Source: Lentinus brumalis (taxonomy: Eukaryota; Basidiomycota; Agaricomycetes; Polyporales; Polyporaceae). Taken from it: a stretch of 64,000 bases of DNA. The first letter of the stretch is position 1. Each line of letters opens with the position of its first letter. Of this stretch, positions 46,546-59,249 are shown one piece after another. The position numbers were made by a program, and so were the translations under genes. The notes beneath the pieces were generated by a model that worked only from the letters and a program-made list of their open reading frames with translations, did no database searches and was not told the origin of the DNA. The DNA lies in contig MARA01000001.1 in NCBI GenBank assembly GCA_001792895.1, forward strand, positions 3,472,001-3,536,000, in the 5' to 3' direction.

Positions 46546-47898
46546 TCTCCGGATTGTCGTCGGTGTGGGATCTATTGCTGCGTTCGGTTGTCGCGATGTA
46601 TCTTTGCTTCTTTCTATTAGGCTTCTATCCCGCGGCTTGGGTCGCCCGGTTCCAACACAGTGGTCCGTCCTCGGAACGTTACACGTGCACATGCGCGCAT
46701 CCTAGAGCTTCGACATCCTCGCAGTCGCACAGTCGTCATTCATATGTCTGTTTGTGACCTGCCGGACGTCTGCTGCCGCCGAGCTCTACCCGAAGACGGT
46801 CGCAATATGGCGTATACTCGCTTGCTCTGCGAGCTTGACAGTGTTCATGTGGGCGTCGTACAGCATATGGCAGGGCTGGATTTTCGAATTGGTATTACCC
46901 TTGTAAGAGCTGAAGATCCATTCGTGCGGCAGCAATACGGGTCCTGATGGTACTTGCCACCGTCAAGACCAGAGACTGCTGCGAATGGTCTGCGGACCGG
47001 CGTCGCGAGGGTTCGGGGGCGGGTCGATAGGTACGGAGTACAAATGTGCACTCGCCGTGTTCGTCGGGCGCATGGATAGGAGACGCTGGTCCGCACAGTA
47101 CGGGCCTTCTCTTCATCGACCGAAGTCTTCGTCGTTGAAACGTTGATTGCGCAAGCGACGTTCTCCCGTGGGTGGTGCGTGAGTGGAGCTCACAGGAGTA
47201 TTACGGATCGAAGGAGAGGGACTGGATTATGCAGGAGGATCACGAATCGAATAAGAGACATTGGGAGGTACTGACAGAACGTTAAGTGTGAACGTGAACT
47301 CTACGGCTGCCAACCGTCAGAATTCCACTGCGCCCAGCGAGGCGCGACATGCTTGTCGTCGTGAGGACTCGCATGGTACACGCTCACGATATGTGTCAGG
47401 AGGCCCGAACTGGCTGCACAGCGTCCCGGGCTGACCGAATTTAAAAGGCTTGCCGTAAGACGGCATCAGGGCCTGCATGTCCCAGGGCGTGAGGCGTCCG
47501 CGCCCCGCAGTGGGCGGGTGTCATAGAAGCTGCCACAGGCTACATGATCTTCAGCGCTGGGCCTTCGACGCAGATCGAAGACAGACAGTCGAAGCAGGAT
47601 TCGGCTTCGACAGTGAGAGGAGGTTGCGTACCTGAGAAAAGCAGAGATGGCGACGGCGCAAGTGGAGATGGCGACTCGCAAAGGCGCGGCTGTATATTGA
47701 ATAGCCAACTCGCCGGGCTAATGTACATTTTGTGGAATGGTGGACCGGAGTGCTAGCTATAGGTTCAGGCGATAGAAGCTCCGCCGGGCATCCTCGCTCG
47801 CTCCCTGGAGAAACAGACATATGTAACGGTTGCGTCGTCGGTGAATACTGACAAGGTTCACTTATCGTGATTCATAGAGTACCAGCCTTCTTCCGCCG
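46546..47898. other. Stretch without a supported gene
   Basis: About 1.35 kb. The first part is the RAD50 3' UTR. A minus-strand frame around 47390-47480 reads in a protein-like way (PWDMQALMPSYGKPF), but it lacks a start and convincing splice partners, so I leave it uncalled. Confidence 0.4.
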
Positions 47899-48735
47899 TC
47901 AAGCGTGCACGTACTAGTAGAGTATCACCGCTTCGAGAGAGTAGCTGAATGTCAATACCACGATGAAAAATCACTATCGGACATACATACCGAGTAGATC
48001 TCTTGCTGCTGTACGAGCTTCTTTGGAGCTTCTGCCCGCCAACGCCATGGCCAGTGTCGCTCGAAGCGCTCCGCAAACTGGCACAGAAGCTCTGAATTGA
48101 GTCGTCCGATGGTCGCACTCCGGCATTGTTCCAGGCGAATAGTCTTGTCAATGTACGGTATGGACCGTGGCGTGCGTGCGTCTTGTCGTCGACGCGCGCA
48201 TCGTAACGCAACCGAGGATAGTTCGGGGATTAAGCAGAGCTTGGAGCAGGATGCACCGATGTTGCTGTAACCCACCTGGTGGTATAAGATCCTGATGTGC
48301 TCCGCCTCACGCACGCGATGCTTGGACCTCTTCTCCTCTAACCAGACCCTCCATCCTCCATGGGCGGTGAGAAGACGCGGCGATGCCGACCGCAGGTGAG
48401 TGGAAGATATGGTGCAAGTTGTGCGATTGCAGGCTTGCTGACCTCGTCCGGCGCTTGCTTCTGTTCACCGCCGCCGTAGGCTCAGTACATGGTGTCTTCC
48501 TCGCGCAACCATCAACCTATCGGCCTTCGCTCGCCTCCACCGTCCACACGCCTCTCCTGATGTCCTCCATATGCACCTGGAAGGTGTGCGAGGACAAGAG
48601 GTGGCGCAATGGAGGTTGGACATTGCGTACGTTGTCCAAGCCTTGCTTCCGACGCTCTTCGCGATCTGCAGGCATCTCACTGGAGTGGGTCGTCCAGCGG
48701 GCGACTGCAGCAGTCGCTGTTACGTTCTTTGCCAT
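47899..48735 (-). CDS. Candidate small gene of unknown function (156 aa)
   Basis: Five exons fit with all introns in phase 0: 48735-48631, 48576-48541, 48437-48276, 48143-47991, 47913-47899. The middle exons read convincingly (HGGWRVWLEEKRSKHRVRE, AEHIRILYHQ, FAERFERHWPWRWRAE). They are rich in Arg, Glu and Trp and lie in a ~520-nt stop-free frame. The product is basic and predicted helical. I recognise no family, and it is too small to carry a common enzyme. The second and third intron boundaries are the least certain; a longer 5' part is possible. Confidence 0.48.
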
Positions 48736-49762
48736 TCAGCTCATGTAGCTCAGTGGGAGTCAATGCAGGAAGTCTTACCTCCTCTCATTCCTCACCGCGG
48801 CGGAGGACTTCGCTTGCATGCTGTCCATGCATCTCAGGACGCTGCATAGCCGCGAGACCAGACCGAATGAACGTTGTTCAAAACTTGTCCGCTAGATGTA
48901 ACAGTGACGGAGCTCGCTGTGCCAGTCAAGTCGCGCAAGAAGCTCTCGAAGCTACGTCCTACGCCATCGTCTACGCTCAACACCCCCACGCCAAGCCCCG
49001 GCTTGAACGTGGCGGGGTGAGAGTGTCAGCCCATAGTGAGCTATTCATGTGTGCTCTGGGGATATCCTCGGGTTCTCATCATTCGGACGAACGCTACTGA
49101 CGCTGACGCAGGACATTACAGTGAATCGCACGCGCACAATAGCACCGCGTCTTGGGAACGAGGGATGCGTTTATGGTAAACTACCAGGTTTATCGAACTG
49201 GATTCCTGCGCACATGGACGTGTCCTCTCCGCCCGCCGAAACAAGCCCTCGAGTATCTGCCGTCGATGTATGCGCCCGCTTGGCCGATTATGCCGGCAAG
49301 GCGCCTTCCTCGCCCTGTGCTGGACCCCGAACCCCACATGTCCCTGCTCCGTCGAACACTTCCTTGCCTCTCGCGTCCGGAAAGAATCAACACGGCCCGA
49401 TTCAATCTACCCCGCCTTCCTCACATTTGAGAACAGGCGTTCGAGCGGCGTGCCTAGCGTATGGCACATCAGCTGTTGCTTCACTGGATCTCCTCAGTTC
49501 TCGCTCCCTTTACGACACACGCTGGCATCGTGACGGATTTACGTCGGCTCAGCAGTTTGCGTGATGAAGCCTGTTACTGGCGGCAGCTTGTGCGGCATGA
49601 GGATGCAGCCCGTACAGCACCGGGAGGGGCCAACTCCACAACATGCGCAGTCTCTCCGCCGACGTATATAATTCGAACTGGATTTGCGCCTTCTCCTCCT
49701 CAAACCCCTCTTCTCCGGACGCATCCTCTGGGCTCAGGAGCATCGCTGCACATTCGTTGCCC
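48736..49762. other. Upstream region of the adenylation-reductase gene
   Basis: About 1 kb. The last 100 nt is a plausible promoter with TATATAAT at 49665-49672. A short sequence, TCGAACTGGATT, occurs at about 49194 and 49673. No gene is supported. Confidence 0.45.
49665..49672 (+). promoter_or_regulatory. Putative TATA box of the adenylation-reductase gene
   Basis: TATATAAT lies 98 nt upstream of the ATG at 49763. Confidence 0.45.
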
Positions 49763-52700
49763 ATGTCTCTTCACGCTCTCTCGCTCGAGGACCAGCAGCG
49801 GTTCGACCGCTTCAGCTACGGAGTACGCCAGCCGGTACCCTTCAGCTGCGTCCACCATGCTTTCGAGCACCATGCCGCCATCCAACCGAATGCGGTCGCA
49901 GTCGAACACCTCAACGGTACCATCACATACGCCGAGCTTGATAGACAGGCCAACATCCTCGCCAACCATCTGCGCGCCTCCGGTGTTCGCCCAGGCGTGC
50001 GCGTTTGCCTCCTCGTCCAACGATCCATCCTCATGGTCGTAGGGATCGTCGCTGTCTTGAAGGCCGGCGGCGCTTATGTTCCCCTAGACGGTGCCATAGT
50101 CACTCAGTCTACGCTCGATCACGTCCTTCAGGACTCCGAGGCGAAGCTGGTGCTCACTATGAACGAATACGTGCACCGGGTGAATGGGTCCGCTGCGTTC
50201 TGCCTTGAAGACATTGCGAGTCTACCTCAGATCGTCTCCAAGCCGGAGGACTTGAGTACGCCCACAGATAGTATCTACATCATCTACACATCTGGTATGT
50301 CAACATGCATTGATCCGGGATAGTGGCGTCGAACTTACATTGCCTCAGGGACTACTGGCAAACCCAAAGGCGTTGAGGTCATGCACGGGAACGTGACGAA
50401 TCGTACGTTCAAGAGCACTTTCTGACTACAGCGCCCGCTGAGCGTGATCGTACAGTCGTCTGTCTCGCGCCTGGAAACATTGAGATGCGCCCGGGGCGCA
50501 GAGTGTCTCAGCTCCTCAATGTCGCGTTCGATATGGCTGCTTGGGTAAGTCTGCATACTAGCACCTCTACCATCGCTCTCACCTATGATCGGTACTCCAG
50601 GAGATCCTCGGGAGCCTGAGCAACGGATGCACTCTTTGCGTCAGAGGCAAGTCATCTAAAGAATGGCGCGCCGTTATGAAGACGGTCGATGTTGTCATTG
50701 GTTAGTACGCCCTCGCACTTCTCACCTGCCCATACTGACGTAGAGGGATATTTGCAGCGACACCGAGCATGATGGGTGCGTGATTGTACAGGACTTCCCT
50801 TGGAACGAACACTGAACTGCGCCGTCGCTTCCAGCTCCTCATGACCCCGCAGACTACCCCAACATCAAGGTGGTCGCAACGGCCGGAGAGCCCTGTCCAC
50901 TTCGTATGTCCGCGGTACTGCGCATGCCTTCCCACCCCACTCACCCCCTTCATCGCAGCACTCGCGGAGAAGTGGGCACAATCCGCACACTATTACAACT
51001 GTTGTGGTCCCACGGAGGTACGTCGCTCTCACGTCTGTCTTCCTCGCATTCGCGTCAATCACTGACCCGTCCGTGTAGGTCACCATCGTAAACACATTGC
51101 ATTTGCACACGGCAGGCACTTTCCTCACGATCGGGGGGCCGGCACCCAACACGAACGTGTACGTCCTGGACGAGGACATGAAGCCCGTACCTGTCGGAGA
51201 GGCAGGCGTCATGTGGGCGGGAGGCGCATGCGTGAGCAAAGGTTATGTCAATCTCCCAGACAAAACGTCCGAGCGTTACAAGCTCGACCCCTTCGTGAAC
51301 GATGGGTGCGTGATTCTCTCGTCCCACTCCGCTGGAGCTGCGCAGCCATCTCATGATTTCCCTTCGTGCCATAGGAGCTACATGTTCAACACGGGGGATT
51401 TGGGGAGGTGGCGCGACAATGGGGAGCTTGAGCACTTGGGCCGTGTCGATGACCAGGTGAAGGTCAAGGTACGTCAGCGCCATCCTGCAAGCTAGAAGCA
51501 CATCTCGCTGAGCTCCTCTACTGCGCAGGGTTTCCGCGTGGAATTGGATGGTGTCTCGGCGGCCATGCAGGTAGATTCGTTCATCATGGTTCGCTGCACC
51601 AGAAGTGCTGACGTATTTCCAGACTTGTGCCACCGTCAAGAACGCGACAGCGTTGCTGGTACGTCACTTGAGGGGTCCTACGCTTCATTCACTGCGGAGA
51701 TTGACTACGTATTCTCAGATCGAAGGCGAGCTTTGGGGCTTCGTGACTCCAGCGACCGTAAAGGTCGAGCCTGTCATCGCAGCCGCTTCCCTGATTCAGC
51801 CATACTACGCCGTACCGACTCAGTTCATCACCATGGACAACTTCCCTTACACCAGCAACGGGAAGATAGACAAGCGCGTCCTCCGCCAGATGGCCTTCGA
51901 CAAGATCAGCCGGACGAAGGTCGAGAAGGAGGCAGCAGCCATCGTCCCGACGAAGCCAGCGTTCTACAGCCCCTCGCCTTACGACGGCAAGCTGCTTGCC
52001 GACATCCTCTCCAACCTCTCTCAACCTCTACCAGTCTATCAGATGGGCATCAAGGAGGATGTCGGTTCCGGCGCTGTAATCACCGTCCACGAGAAATCCG
52101 CCTCTACGCCGTCTTCCTCATCCGTGTCCGATGTCACAGAAAAGAGTGAAGTCTCGTCCGCCCATGAAGCAGGGAATGCCTGGGACGGCTACTTGGACGA
52201 CCAACTTCCGGACAAGACCCAGGGGCACTGGGTGCGCAACCTGCGCCATCAAGTCTTCTCGCTGTACCGCAGGCTCTTCGGTGTGGTCTTCGTTACCAAC
52301 TTGGCCATATTCATCGCCACGATTGTCAAGGGTGGCGCAAACGCGCAAGAGCTCGGTCTCATCGTCGTCTCGAACCTCTTCTGTGCGATCCTCATGCGCC
52401 AGGACTACGTCATCAATGCCTTCTTCACCGTTGCTTGCTCGGTCCCTACTACGTGAGTATACTATCACATTCACTGGCTTGCCGGGCTTGTTCTGACAAC
52501 CACTTGCAGTTGGCCGCTGACTATTCGCCGAATCGCCGGCCGCGTCTACCACATTGGCGGCTGTGAGTGCTCTATTTCTATCAAGCTCCGAGGTACACTG
52601 ACAGTCGCCCTGAAGTCCACTCTGGATGCGCTATCAGTGGCGTCGTGTGGTTAATCCTTTTTACCGTGCAAGCGACGAGGGAGCTACTGAACAAGCAAGA

Positions 52701-53829
52701 GGTATGGAAGCTTCGCATTATATTTCACCGCCGCTCTCCTGACTCCAGGCACAGACTTCCGTCGCTACAGTGGCGATAACTTATTTCATCCTCATGCTGT
52801 TGATCGGCATTGTACTATTCGCTTACCCAAAAGTCCGCTCTACCCACCACGACGCCTTCGAGCGCACGCATCGATTCCTGGGTTGGACTGCCACGGCGTT
52901 GGTCTGGTGCCAGGTACGCAGCGTCGCTGGCGTATCTGCCACATGGTACTTACTCCTGGCGCGTCAATAGGTCGTGCTTCTGACCAACGACTATCGGTCC
53001 CCCGACGAGACCCTGGGTCACGCCCTCGTCCATGCTCCCCCGTTCTGGCTGGTTGCCGTTATGACGTGCTCAATCATCCTGCCATGGCTAAGGCTGCGGA
53101 AGGTCCCCGTTCGCGCAGAGGTCCTCTCGAAGCATGCGGTCAGACTCTACTTCGATTATGGTGCGTCGATAACTTTCGAGTTCCCTCATAAGGGTTCTAA
53201 CATTCCATCCAGTAACACCCCGTCCGGGGCACTTCACTCGTATCTCGGAGAGCCCCCTCATGGAGTGGCATGGCTTCGCTACTGTCTCGGAGCCGGGGAA
53301 AACGGGGTACTCCCTCGTTGTCTCTCGCGCCGGCGACTGGACGAGCAAGATGATCGACCAGCCGCCAAAAGAACTCTGGGTCCGCGGTGTCCCGTGCTAC
53401 GGCGTGCTGAGGATAACCCCGCTCTTCCGACGCGTCGTCTTCGTGGCTACCGGAAGCGGTATCGGTCCCTGCGCACCATGCATTTTCGCGCAGCGTGTAC
53501 CGATCAGACTTCTCTGGACGTCTCCCAACGTGCGGCAGACATTTGGCGATAAGTTCGTTGACGCTATCCTCGAGGCGTCTCCTGGCGCGGTCGTCTATGG
53601 TACGTCTTCTGCACATGGTTATGCAATACAAGCGACAGACGCTGACGCCTTCGATGCAGACACCCGGAAAAATGGCAAGCCCGACATGGTGAAGTTGACG
53701 TACCGCATGGTCAAGGAGTTCAATGCGGAGGCCGTGTGCATAATCTCGAACCAGAAGCTGACGCAGAAGGTGGTGTACGGGATGACGAGCAGGGGCATCC
53801 CCGCCTTCGGTGCTATCTGGGATTCATGA
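49763..53829 (+). CDS. Adenylation-domain protein fused to a membrane flavin reductase
   Basis: An NRPS-like adenylate-forming domain occupies roughly the first 550 residues: YTSGTTGKPKGVEV (A3, split by an intron at 50295), YYNCCGPTE (A5), FNTGDLGRWRDNGELEHLG (A7) and TSNGKIDKRVLR with the A10 Lys. No carrier-protein motif (a Ser in a GG-x-S or LGxxS context) follows. Instead there is a linker, then about six hydrophobic segments (VVFVTNLAIFIATIV, GVVWLILFTVQ, VAITYFILMLLIGIVLF, WLVAVMTCSIILPWL and others). A ferredoxin-reductase-like end follows, with FAD-type HFTRISESPLMEWHGF and an NAD(P)-binding VVFVATGSGIGP. The C-terminal half resembles the fungal TmpA-type membrane flavoproteins. The likely chemistry is activation of a carboxylic acid coupled to membrane redox; substrate unknown. 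Multi-exon; outer limits given. Confidence 0.85.
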
Positions 53830-54246
53830 CCTTACGATTACTCACGACGAAGACACTCTATCACTATATCTATCACACTTGTATATTGTATAATACGGGA
53901 ACGGCATGTTGCATGTACTACTCAGGTCATTGGATCACTGTTCCGAACTTACCTCACCACCTCGATGGCGGAGTCAACAGGAAGGTGAGAACGCACTCCC
54001 ATCGTCTACATAGATAGGCTCGTACCTTGACTTTCTTTAATGACCCAGATCACCATGTATCGTGCCGAAGCCTTACTGCTGAATATGGTTGTACTGATAC
54101 ATAACAATTGGAGGTTGAGGTATTAAGAGGCGCAAGGTATGTTGCGGTCGATATGGACAGTAGGGTATGATGATGAAAAAGAAAGAGACACCCAAAGACA
54201 CTTTCAGAGACCTCTGTCAACCCGCCATGCGGTCTCTCTACAGCCA
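53830..54246. other. Convergent 3' intergenic region
   Basis: About 420 nt, AT-richer than coding DNA, between the stop codons of the adenylation-reductase gene and the seven-TM gene. No other feature is visible. Confidence 0.5.
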
Positions 54247-55950
54247 TCACACCCTCATTAGATCCTTCCCTCCAGTGAACGCGTCTTCCGGCCGCTTGAT
54301 CACCTCCACGTCTGCACCAGTGAGGTGAACGCGCGCTTGGTAGTACGCGTGGAGCGCAGCGAGGCGAGCTTTCTCGCCGATTTCGCTGTTCGTCCGCTCC
54401 AGGAGGTCGTGGTCGAACGACGGGAGGGGTGTCGGGCAGCGCTCAGAGAACGCAGTGCTCGATGACTTGCGACGACTAGCGTTCCGGAAGTGGCGGCCAC
54501 TGAGTATGTTCGTCCATAAGCGTAGAACGTCCTGCACAGCCATTGTCAGATATGCGTGGGCGCAACGCTGCAAGCTGCACGTACAGGCTGAGTGGCGAAG
54601 ACAATAAAGAACGCCATCCCGACTTTGGAAGACACGACACGCCAGTAAGCACACTGGTACGTCCTCACCTGAGAGAGCTCACATCGTTACTTACTGGAAG
54701 CCGCCCACATGTCCGGGACGATCGAACGGGCGTTGGCCACCGATGCAAGCATCACACTAGACGCGTTGTTTAGTACGATGACCGTAGCGTGGAGGGCTTC
54801 CCTACTTACGCAGTACCGCACAGGATGTATGCGGTGAAGATACCCACGCGCAGAGTTAGTTGCAAGTCGACTCCCGCACTGAGGCCAGCACGCCGGAGGG
54901 CTGTCCAGTTCCGAGACAGCATGAACATGATGTGCGCTGAAAATGTGAGGCGCAAGCATCAGTATCGGGCGTACGTTCTCTCTGGAGTGCGGTCTTGGAA
55001 GCTTACCTTCGAGAGCCGCAGCGATAAGACACACGGCGGCGGTGAAGAGTCCCATGATATTGTTGCTGCGAAATGCATAAACGTGCGGTTAAAGAATGGA
55101 TCAAGACACTGTCTTACAATAGGTCCCAATGAAGGGAGCAATAGAAGTACCTCCGCGAGCGATTCACTCTATCTGCATGTCTGACGGCGTACTGGGGGGT
55201 ATTCACGAAGAGCAGGTAAGTTTTCGGGGCATATGCGAGCTACAAATCAGTGGTCATGGGCTCACCTGCAAGCCGACGACGGCGAAGCATAAGTACACGA
55301 CGTATGGCGCAGCGACGAGCTGCAACACAAATGTAGGGCCTGAACAATTGAGGCAGAGAACGTCACTCACGCATATTGTGGTAAGATGGCTAGCTTGAGC
55401 CTTCAGTGCGACTTGAGCTTTCGATGGCCTGAACGTTGACCAAGTATAGCATATGAGTGATAAGGTCGCTACGGAAGCCCTGACAGAACAGAGTCAGACA
55501 TGCGGCCCAGGGAGGCTTCATAGCCAATTACATTGGGGGTACGGGTGCAAGGAGAGCTGACTGAGCGATGCATAGATTTTGCGGAGGTTCCGGTCCAACG
55601 TGATGGCCAGTGTAGAAACTGAAGACGATGATGAGCTCAGTGTTGACTGCCATGGCACTAGAAACCACGTACAGAAGGGAAGAGACGACGCCAGCTATGA
55701 TCCACGTACAGCATACGTTGATCACCGTGGGGTGCCGAAATATTGATTTAGAGAAAAGGAATGTCGCAACGAGCAAAGGAAGGAGGACGTGATCCCCTGC
55801 AATCTGGAAGAACAGCCAGACAGCGAGGTCAGTGTGTGCATTGAGGCCAATTTCCTGAGCATTGATGCCTGGGCGGAAAGAAAGATGAGACTATGCCGCG
55901 TTACACTGCGGTAGAAACTTACGCTTGACGTTGTCCAGAATAAGGCTCAT
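54247..55950 (-). CDS. Seven-TM membrane protein of an Agaricomycete family
   Basis: A multi-exon gene from the ATG at 55950 to the stop at 54247. A 28-nt first exon (MSLILDNVK) splices into INAQEIGLNAHTDLAVWLFF. Hydrophobic helices then follow: HVLLPLLVATFLF, VINVCCTWIIAGVVSSLLYV, and, after a loop with GPEPPQNLCIAQSALL, further segments (ATLSLICYTW, VAAPYVVYLCFAVVGL). The C-terminus is hydrophilic with Arg/Ser and Asp/Glu runs. This topology and the GPEPP...LC loop are, as I recall, shared by many uncharacterised Agaricomycete membrane proteins of receptor-like layout. No ligand or function can be assigned. Confidence 0.7.
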
Positions 55951-57398
55951 CTTGGAAGGGGAGGGTGTAGATGATGTTCTCGTAGTTGCACTGGGACCTC
56001 TGAGATGACGCGGCAGAAGGCAAGTGGGCCTCGCAGTCTGCCTGCAGTCTGGTGGCGTAAAAGAATCCAAGCCAGGACAGTCGGTCCGGCGGAGAACGTA
56101 GATTAGTGCACGCGGGCTTAATGAAAGTGAGTGTGTTGGTGCTGAAATGCACCAGAAGGGCGCGAAAGCATGAAAGAACGGAGAAGGGTCGGATAGAGAA
56201 TGATTACGAAGAGCAAGGAGGGCGCAGCTACAGTGCCGTGGACTTTACATAGCGGCTGAGTATGCTACGCACGCCCGGTAGCGAGCGCGGTTGCGATGAG
56301 CGCGGGTCATACCTGGGAGACTGGCACGCGATATCTGGCATCTGGCGACGTGAGTGACGGATGGAAAGCGTCGGGCGCTGCAGCTTCGATGCAGAGCGGT
56401 ATGCAACCACGTCACCTATCCACACAGAAACAGTTCATGGCACTCTCCCGGAGCACGGCTTGAAGCTGGCCGTCGTTACTGTCAGAGAGGGCGCGGCAGA
56501 TGCGCTGGCGAAGTGGGCGGGCGGGCTTGGAAGCTAGTTGCCATCGACGGCAAGACTCCACGAGGCCACACAAAGCCAGACTTCATAGCGTTCCTAACTT
56601 TCACAAGCTGTGCGTTCTGGCAGAACGGCGCAGAACGGGCGGTGGGCGCGTCCATGTTACGGTGCCCGACATCTACAAACGCAGAAGTTGAGTGAGCAAA
56701 GTGCCACACGAATTGACCATGACATACCTCCGATACACTTTGTAGTATTCGTAGGTTCACCCTTTGCCAGAGTACTAGTGAGCTCGTTCCTTCCTGCTGG
56801 GTGCGTCGTCCGTGCGCGGCACAAAGCCAGTTGCTATGGTAGTCGGACATCAGAGAACCGTTCGAATGAACCGACTGGACTATGCACTGTAACAAGTGCG
56901 GCATGTCTCGACATGGTGACGAAACGCAATCATGGAAGACATGAAGCAAGGAATGTGCACGAGCGCTCCAGCAGCTCGAGGTGGCTCTCGACCACCACCT
57001 CGGAGCACCTCGGTCGGTGTCGGCACCTTCTCTACCCTGCAATCCTAGTCTTGTCATCCCCATATCCCTGTCTGAGTACATCAAGGGATTCGCGATTCAT
57101 TGTGCGAAATTTGGTGCTCTGGCGATCCAGGAGCACTCGTCACATCGTACGGGCCTCCCTTAGCTCGCCGAAGCAGGATTCATCATCGGAACGCCATCAT
57201 AGGTGTGTGTTGCAAATACTCGCCGCAAGCCAGCTTTCAAGTGCTCAGCCTGTGCGTTTGAATTGCTCTTGTTTCATTGTCCTCATCACATCCCCCGTCG
57301 CCGCCCGCATTCCGAAGATAAGAGCACTATAAACTCGGAGCAGGTTGAGGACGTCCTGGGTCTCCCTCTCCCCGTATTGCATCCTCGAATACTCCCTG
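55951..57398. other. Intergenic, one long uncertain minus-strand frame
   Basis: About 1.45 kb. A 200-codon minus-strand frame (57084-56482) has Cys/Trp/His-rich, unfamiliar translation and no family resemblance; I treat it as chance or as unspliced sequence. A TATAAA at 57328-57333 serves the next gene. Confidence 0.4.
57328..57333 (+). promoter_or_regulatory. Putative TATA box of the Ser-rich gene
   Basis: TATAAA lies 71 nt upstream of the ATG at 57399. Confidence 0.45.
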
Positions 57399-58550
57399 AT
57401 GGCTGCATACTACGCCCAACGTCCTCCATTGTCGCACTCCCGACCATCTGCCTCAAAGGAGAACGGACGGAGCGCGGCTCGCGAACGCAATGAAGACTTG
57501 ACGTCTTTGAACGTCATTTCTCCCGACAATTCCATATACATATTTCCTAGCCCTTCCTCAGCACCTCCGAGCCCTTACCCAAATAGCCCGGGGTCTTCTC
57601 TCTTCTCCCCACCCACCGAATTTGACCCGTCCGAGCCGTTCTCCTTCGGACATCGTTCGCGCGCTTCGTCAAATGCAGCCTCAGCTTCCCATGCAGATCG
57701 GGGCGTTGCACTCGCACGACGACGTGCAACGACCCCTCTTGGAGATGATGAGCTGGAGATAGATGTCGAGCTCTGGGAGCTCAGCACCAGCACAGATCCA
57801 ATCGCCGACGTCTCCGCTTCCGACTCGAGCTGGGTGCTCGAGGATGAAATCGGCCGGGTCGGTGCAGGAGATGTTGACTTTTCCTACGTGAACGTCCGGC
57901 GTAACCACCGACTGACGTCCCCCCGTTCCTCGGACGCTCCACCGTACTGGGCCGCGCGTCGTCGTTCGCGCACGCATTCGCGCATACGGACCCTCAGTAG
58001 CCTCTCCTCGCCCCTGTCCTCGACTTCTGCCAGCCGGCCTGCGCCACACCCTCGCGTCCACATTCCTCTTCTATCATTCTTCTCTTCGTTACTGTCCATC
58101 GACATGGACGACCCCGCGCTACGTCTTTTAACGCACACCGAACCGGGCGAGGCCGAGTCCATCCTCTTCCCCGGGCACACGACCGCGCAGCTCCTTGCCT
58201 CCGATGATGCGGAGAGCCCGGCGCGCGATAACGAAGGCGAGACCGATGCAGACACGGACGCAGGCAGTTCGGCCTCGCATGCCCCAGGCGAGCAGCCGCA
58301 TGGTCTGCCAAAGTTGCTGCTCGCGTCCATTTCTGACCAGTCTACCGTGGCGCTACGTTCGCTCCGCGCAGGACTAGCCGTATACATCGCGCACTCGTCT
58401 GACGTCGCGCTGCCGTTGCCTCGCCCTGGAGAGCTGTTTGGACTCTGGCGCGTGGTCGGGGAGGTTTGCGCCAGGAGCAGTCAGGCTTGGAGGGAGGTTT
58501 GGGGTGCCGGGAGCCCTGGCGGGGACACTCTACGAGGACCGGCGACCTAG
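57399..58550 (+). CDS. Ser-rich hypothetical protein, single exon (383 aa)
   Basis: One uninterrupted frame starts at the first ATG (MAAYYAQRPPLSHSRPS). The protein is Ser/Pro-rich in the first third, has an acidic stretch (LGDDELEIDVELWE, then SSWVLEDEIG), and a more hydrophobic middle (HIPLLSFFSSLLSIDM). A conserved-looking end follows (GLPKLLLASISDQ, TVALRSLRAGLAVYIAHSS). It has no signal peptide and no recognised domain. Absence of introns is unusual among its neighbours. Probably a conserved fungal hypothetical protein. Confidence 0.75.
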   Translation: MAAYYAQRPPLSHSRPSASKENGRSAARERNEDLTSLNVISPDNSIYIFPSPSSAPPSPYPNSPGSSLFSPPTEFDPSEPFSFGHRSRASSNAASASHADRGVALARRRATTPLGDDELEIDVELWELSTSTDPIADVSASDSSWVLEDEIGRVGAGDVDFSYVNVRRNHRLTSPRSSDAPPYWAARRRSRTHSRIRTLSSLSSPLSSTSASRPAPHPRVHIPLLSFFSSLLSIDMDDPALRLLTHTEPGEAESILFPGHTTAQLLASDDAESPARDNEGETDADTDAGSSASHAPGEQPHGLPKLLLASISDQSTVALRSLRAGLAVYIAHSSDVALPLPRPGELFGLWRVVGEVCARSSQAWREVWGAGSPGGDTLRGPAT

Positions 58551-59249
58551 TGGTGCATCTATTCTCGGGATCAACTCATCTGTTGTACGATTCGTGGATT
58601 GTAGCGTTATAATGGAGGCATTTCTGGTAAGGCACGTCCAGGGGTACTGGTGTATGGCGAATAGTCACTTGTATCTCTATCGTGGGGACATGGTTGTAAG
58701 TGACAGATGAAGCGTCTTGCAAGTTCTTCGAGTCTATATACCTGAAGGCGGGACGGTCGCCCAAGGACGGCTGGCATGCTCAGGAATAACAATGACATAC
58801 TTAGTCGCCGCACTCGCCCGCAACGATGTTGCATAGTAGGGACGTGCACAGGGCTGGTGATAGAACACAACAACAGGGTGTATTCGGGACGGAACGAGCG
58901 GACGTAGCCACCCTATTGTAGGTCAACGGTTAACCAAGCGCATAACAGGGACATGATAACATCTGGAATACACGGGATGAGGGGGCAAAGCAACGAAGGG
59001 AAGGTAGCACACTAGCCTACAGATAATATGTCACCACCGTGCTCCAGTACTAATGTACTAAAAAGGTTTCCATATCTACAATAAACGGTAAGCTGGACTT
59101 CATACGTAGGTATGAAGGACGTTGGAATGGAGACGAGTCCGACCGGGAAGGCCATACACAGAATAGAGCACAAGCGCAAGCGGGAACGGGACACCACCTG
59201 CAGGAAAACCGCAAACACAGTCGAGACACACACACCACAGAATGCACGC
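58551..59249. other. Convergent 3' intergenic region
   Basis: About 700 nt of AT-richer DNA between two convergent stop codons; nothing recognised. Confidence 0.5.

Noticed and set aside
47390..47500. Protein-like minus-strand segment PWDMQALMPSYGKPF
   Set aside because: Only ~66 codons between stops with no fitting splice partner or start; kept as a note only.
56482..57084. 200-codon minus-strand frame
   Set aside because: No family resemblance, unusual Cys/Trp/His content and no splice context; treated as uncertain intergenic sequence.
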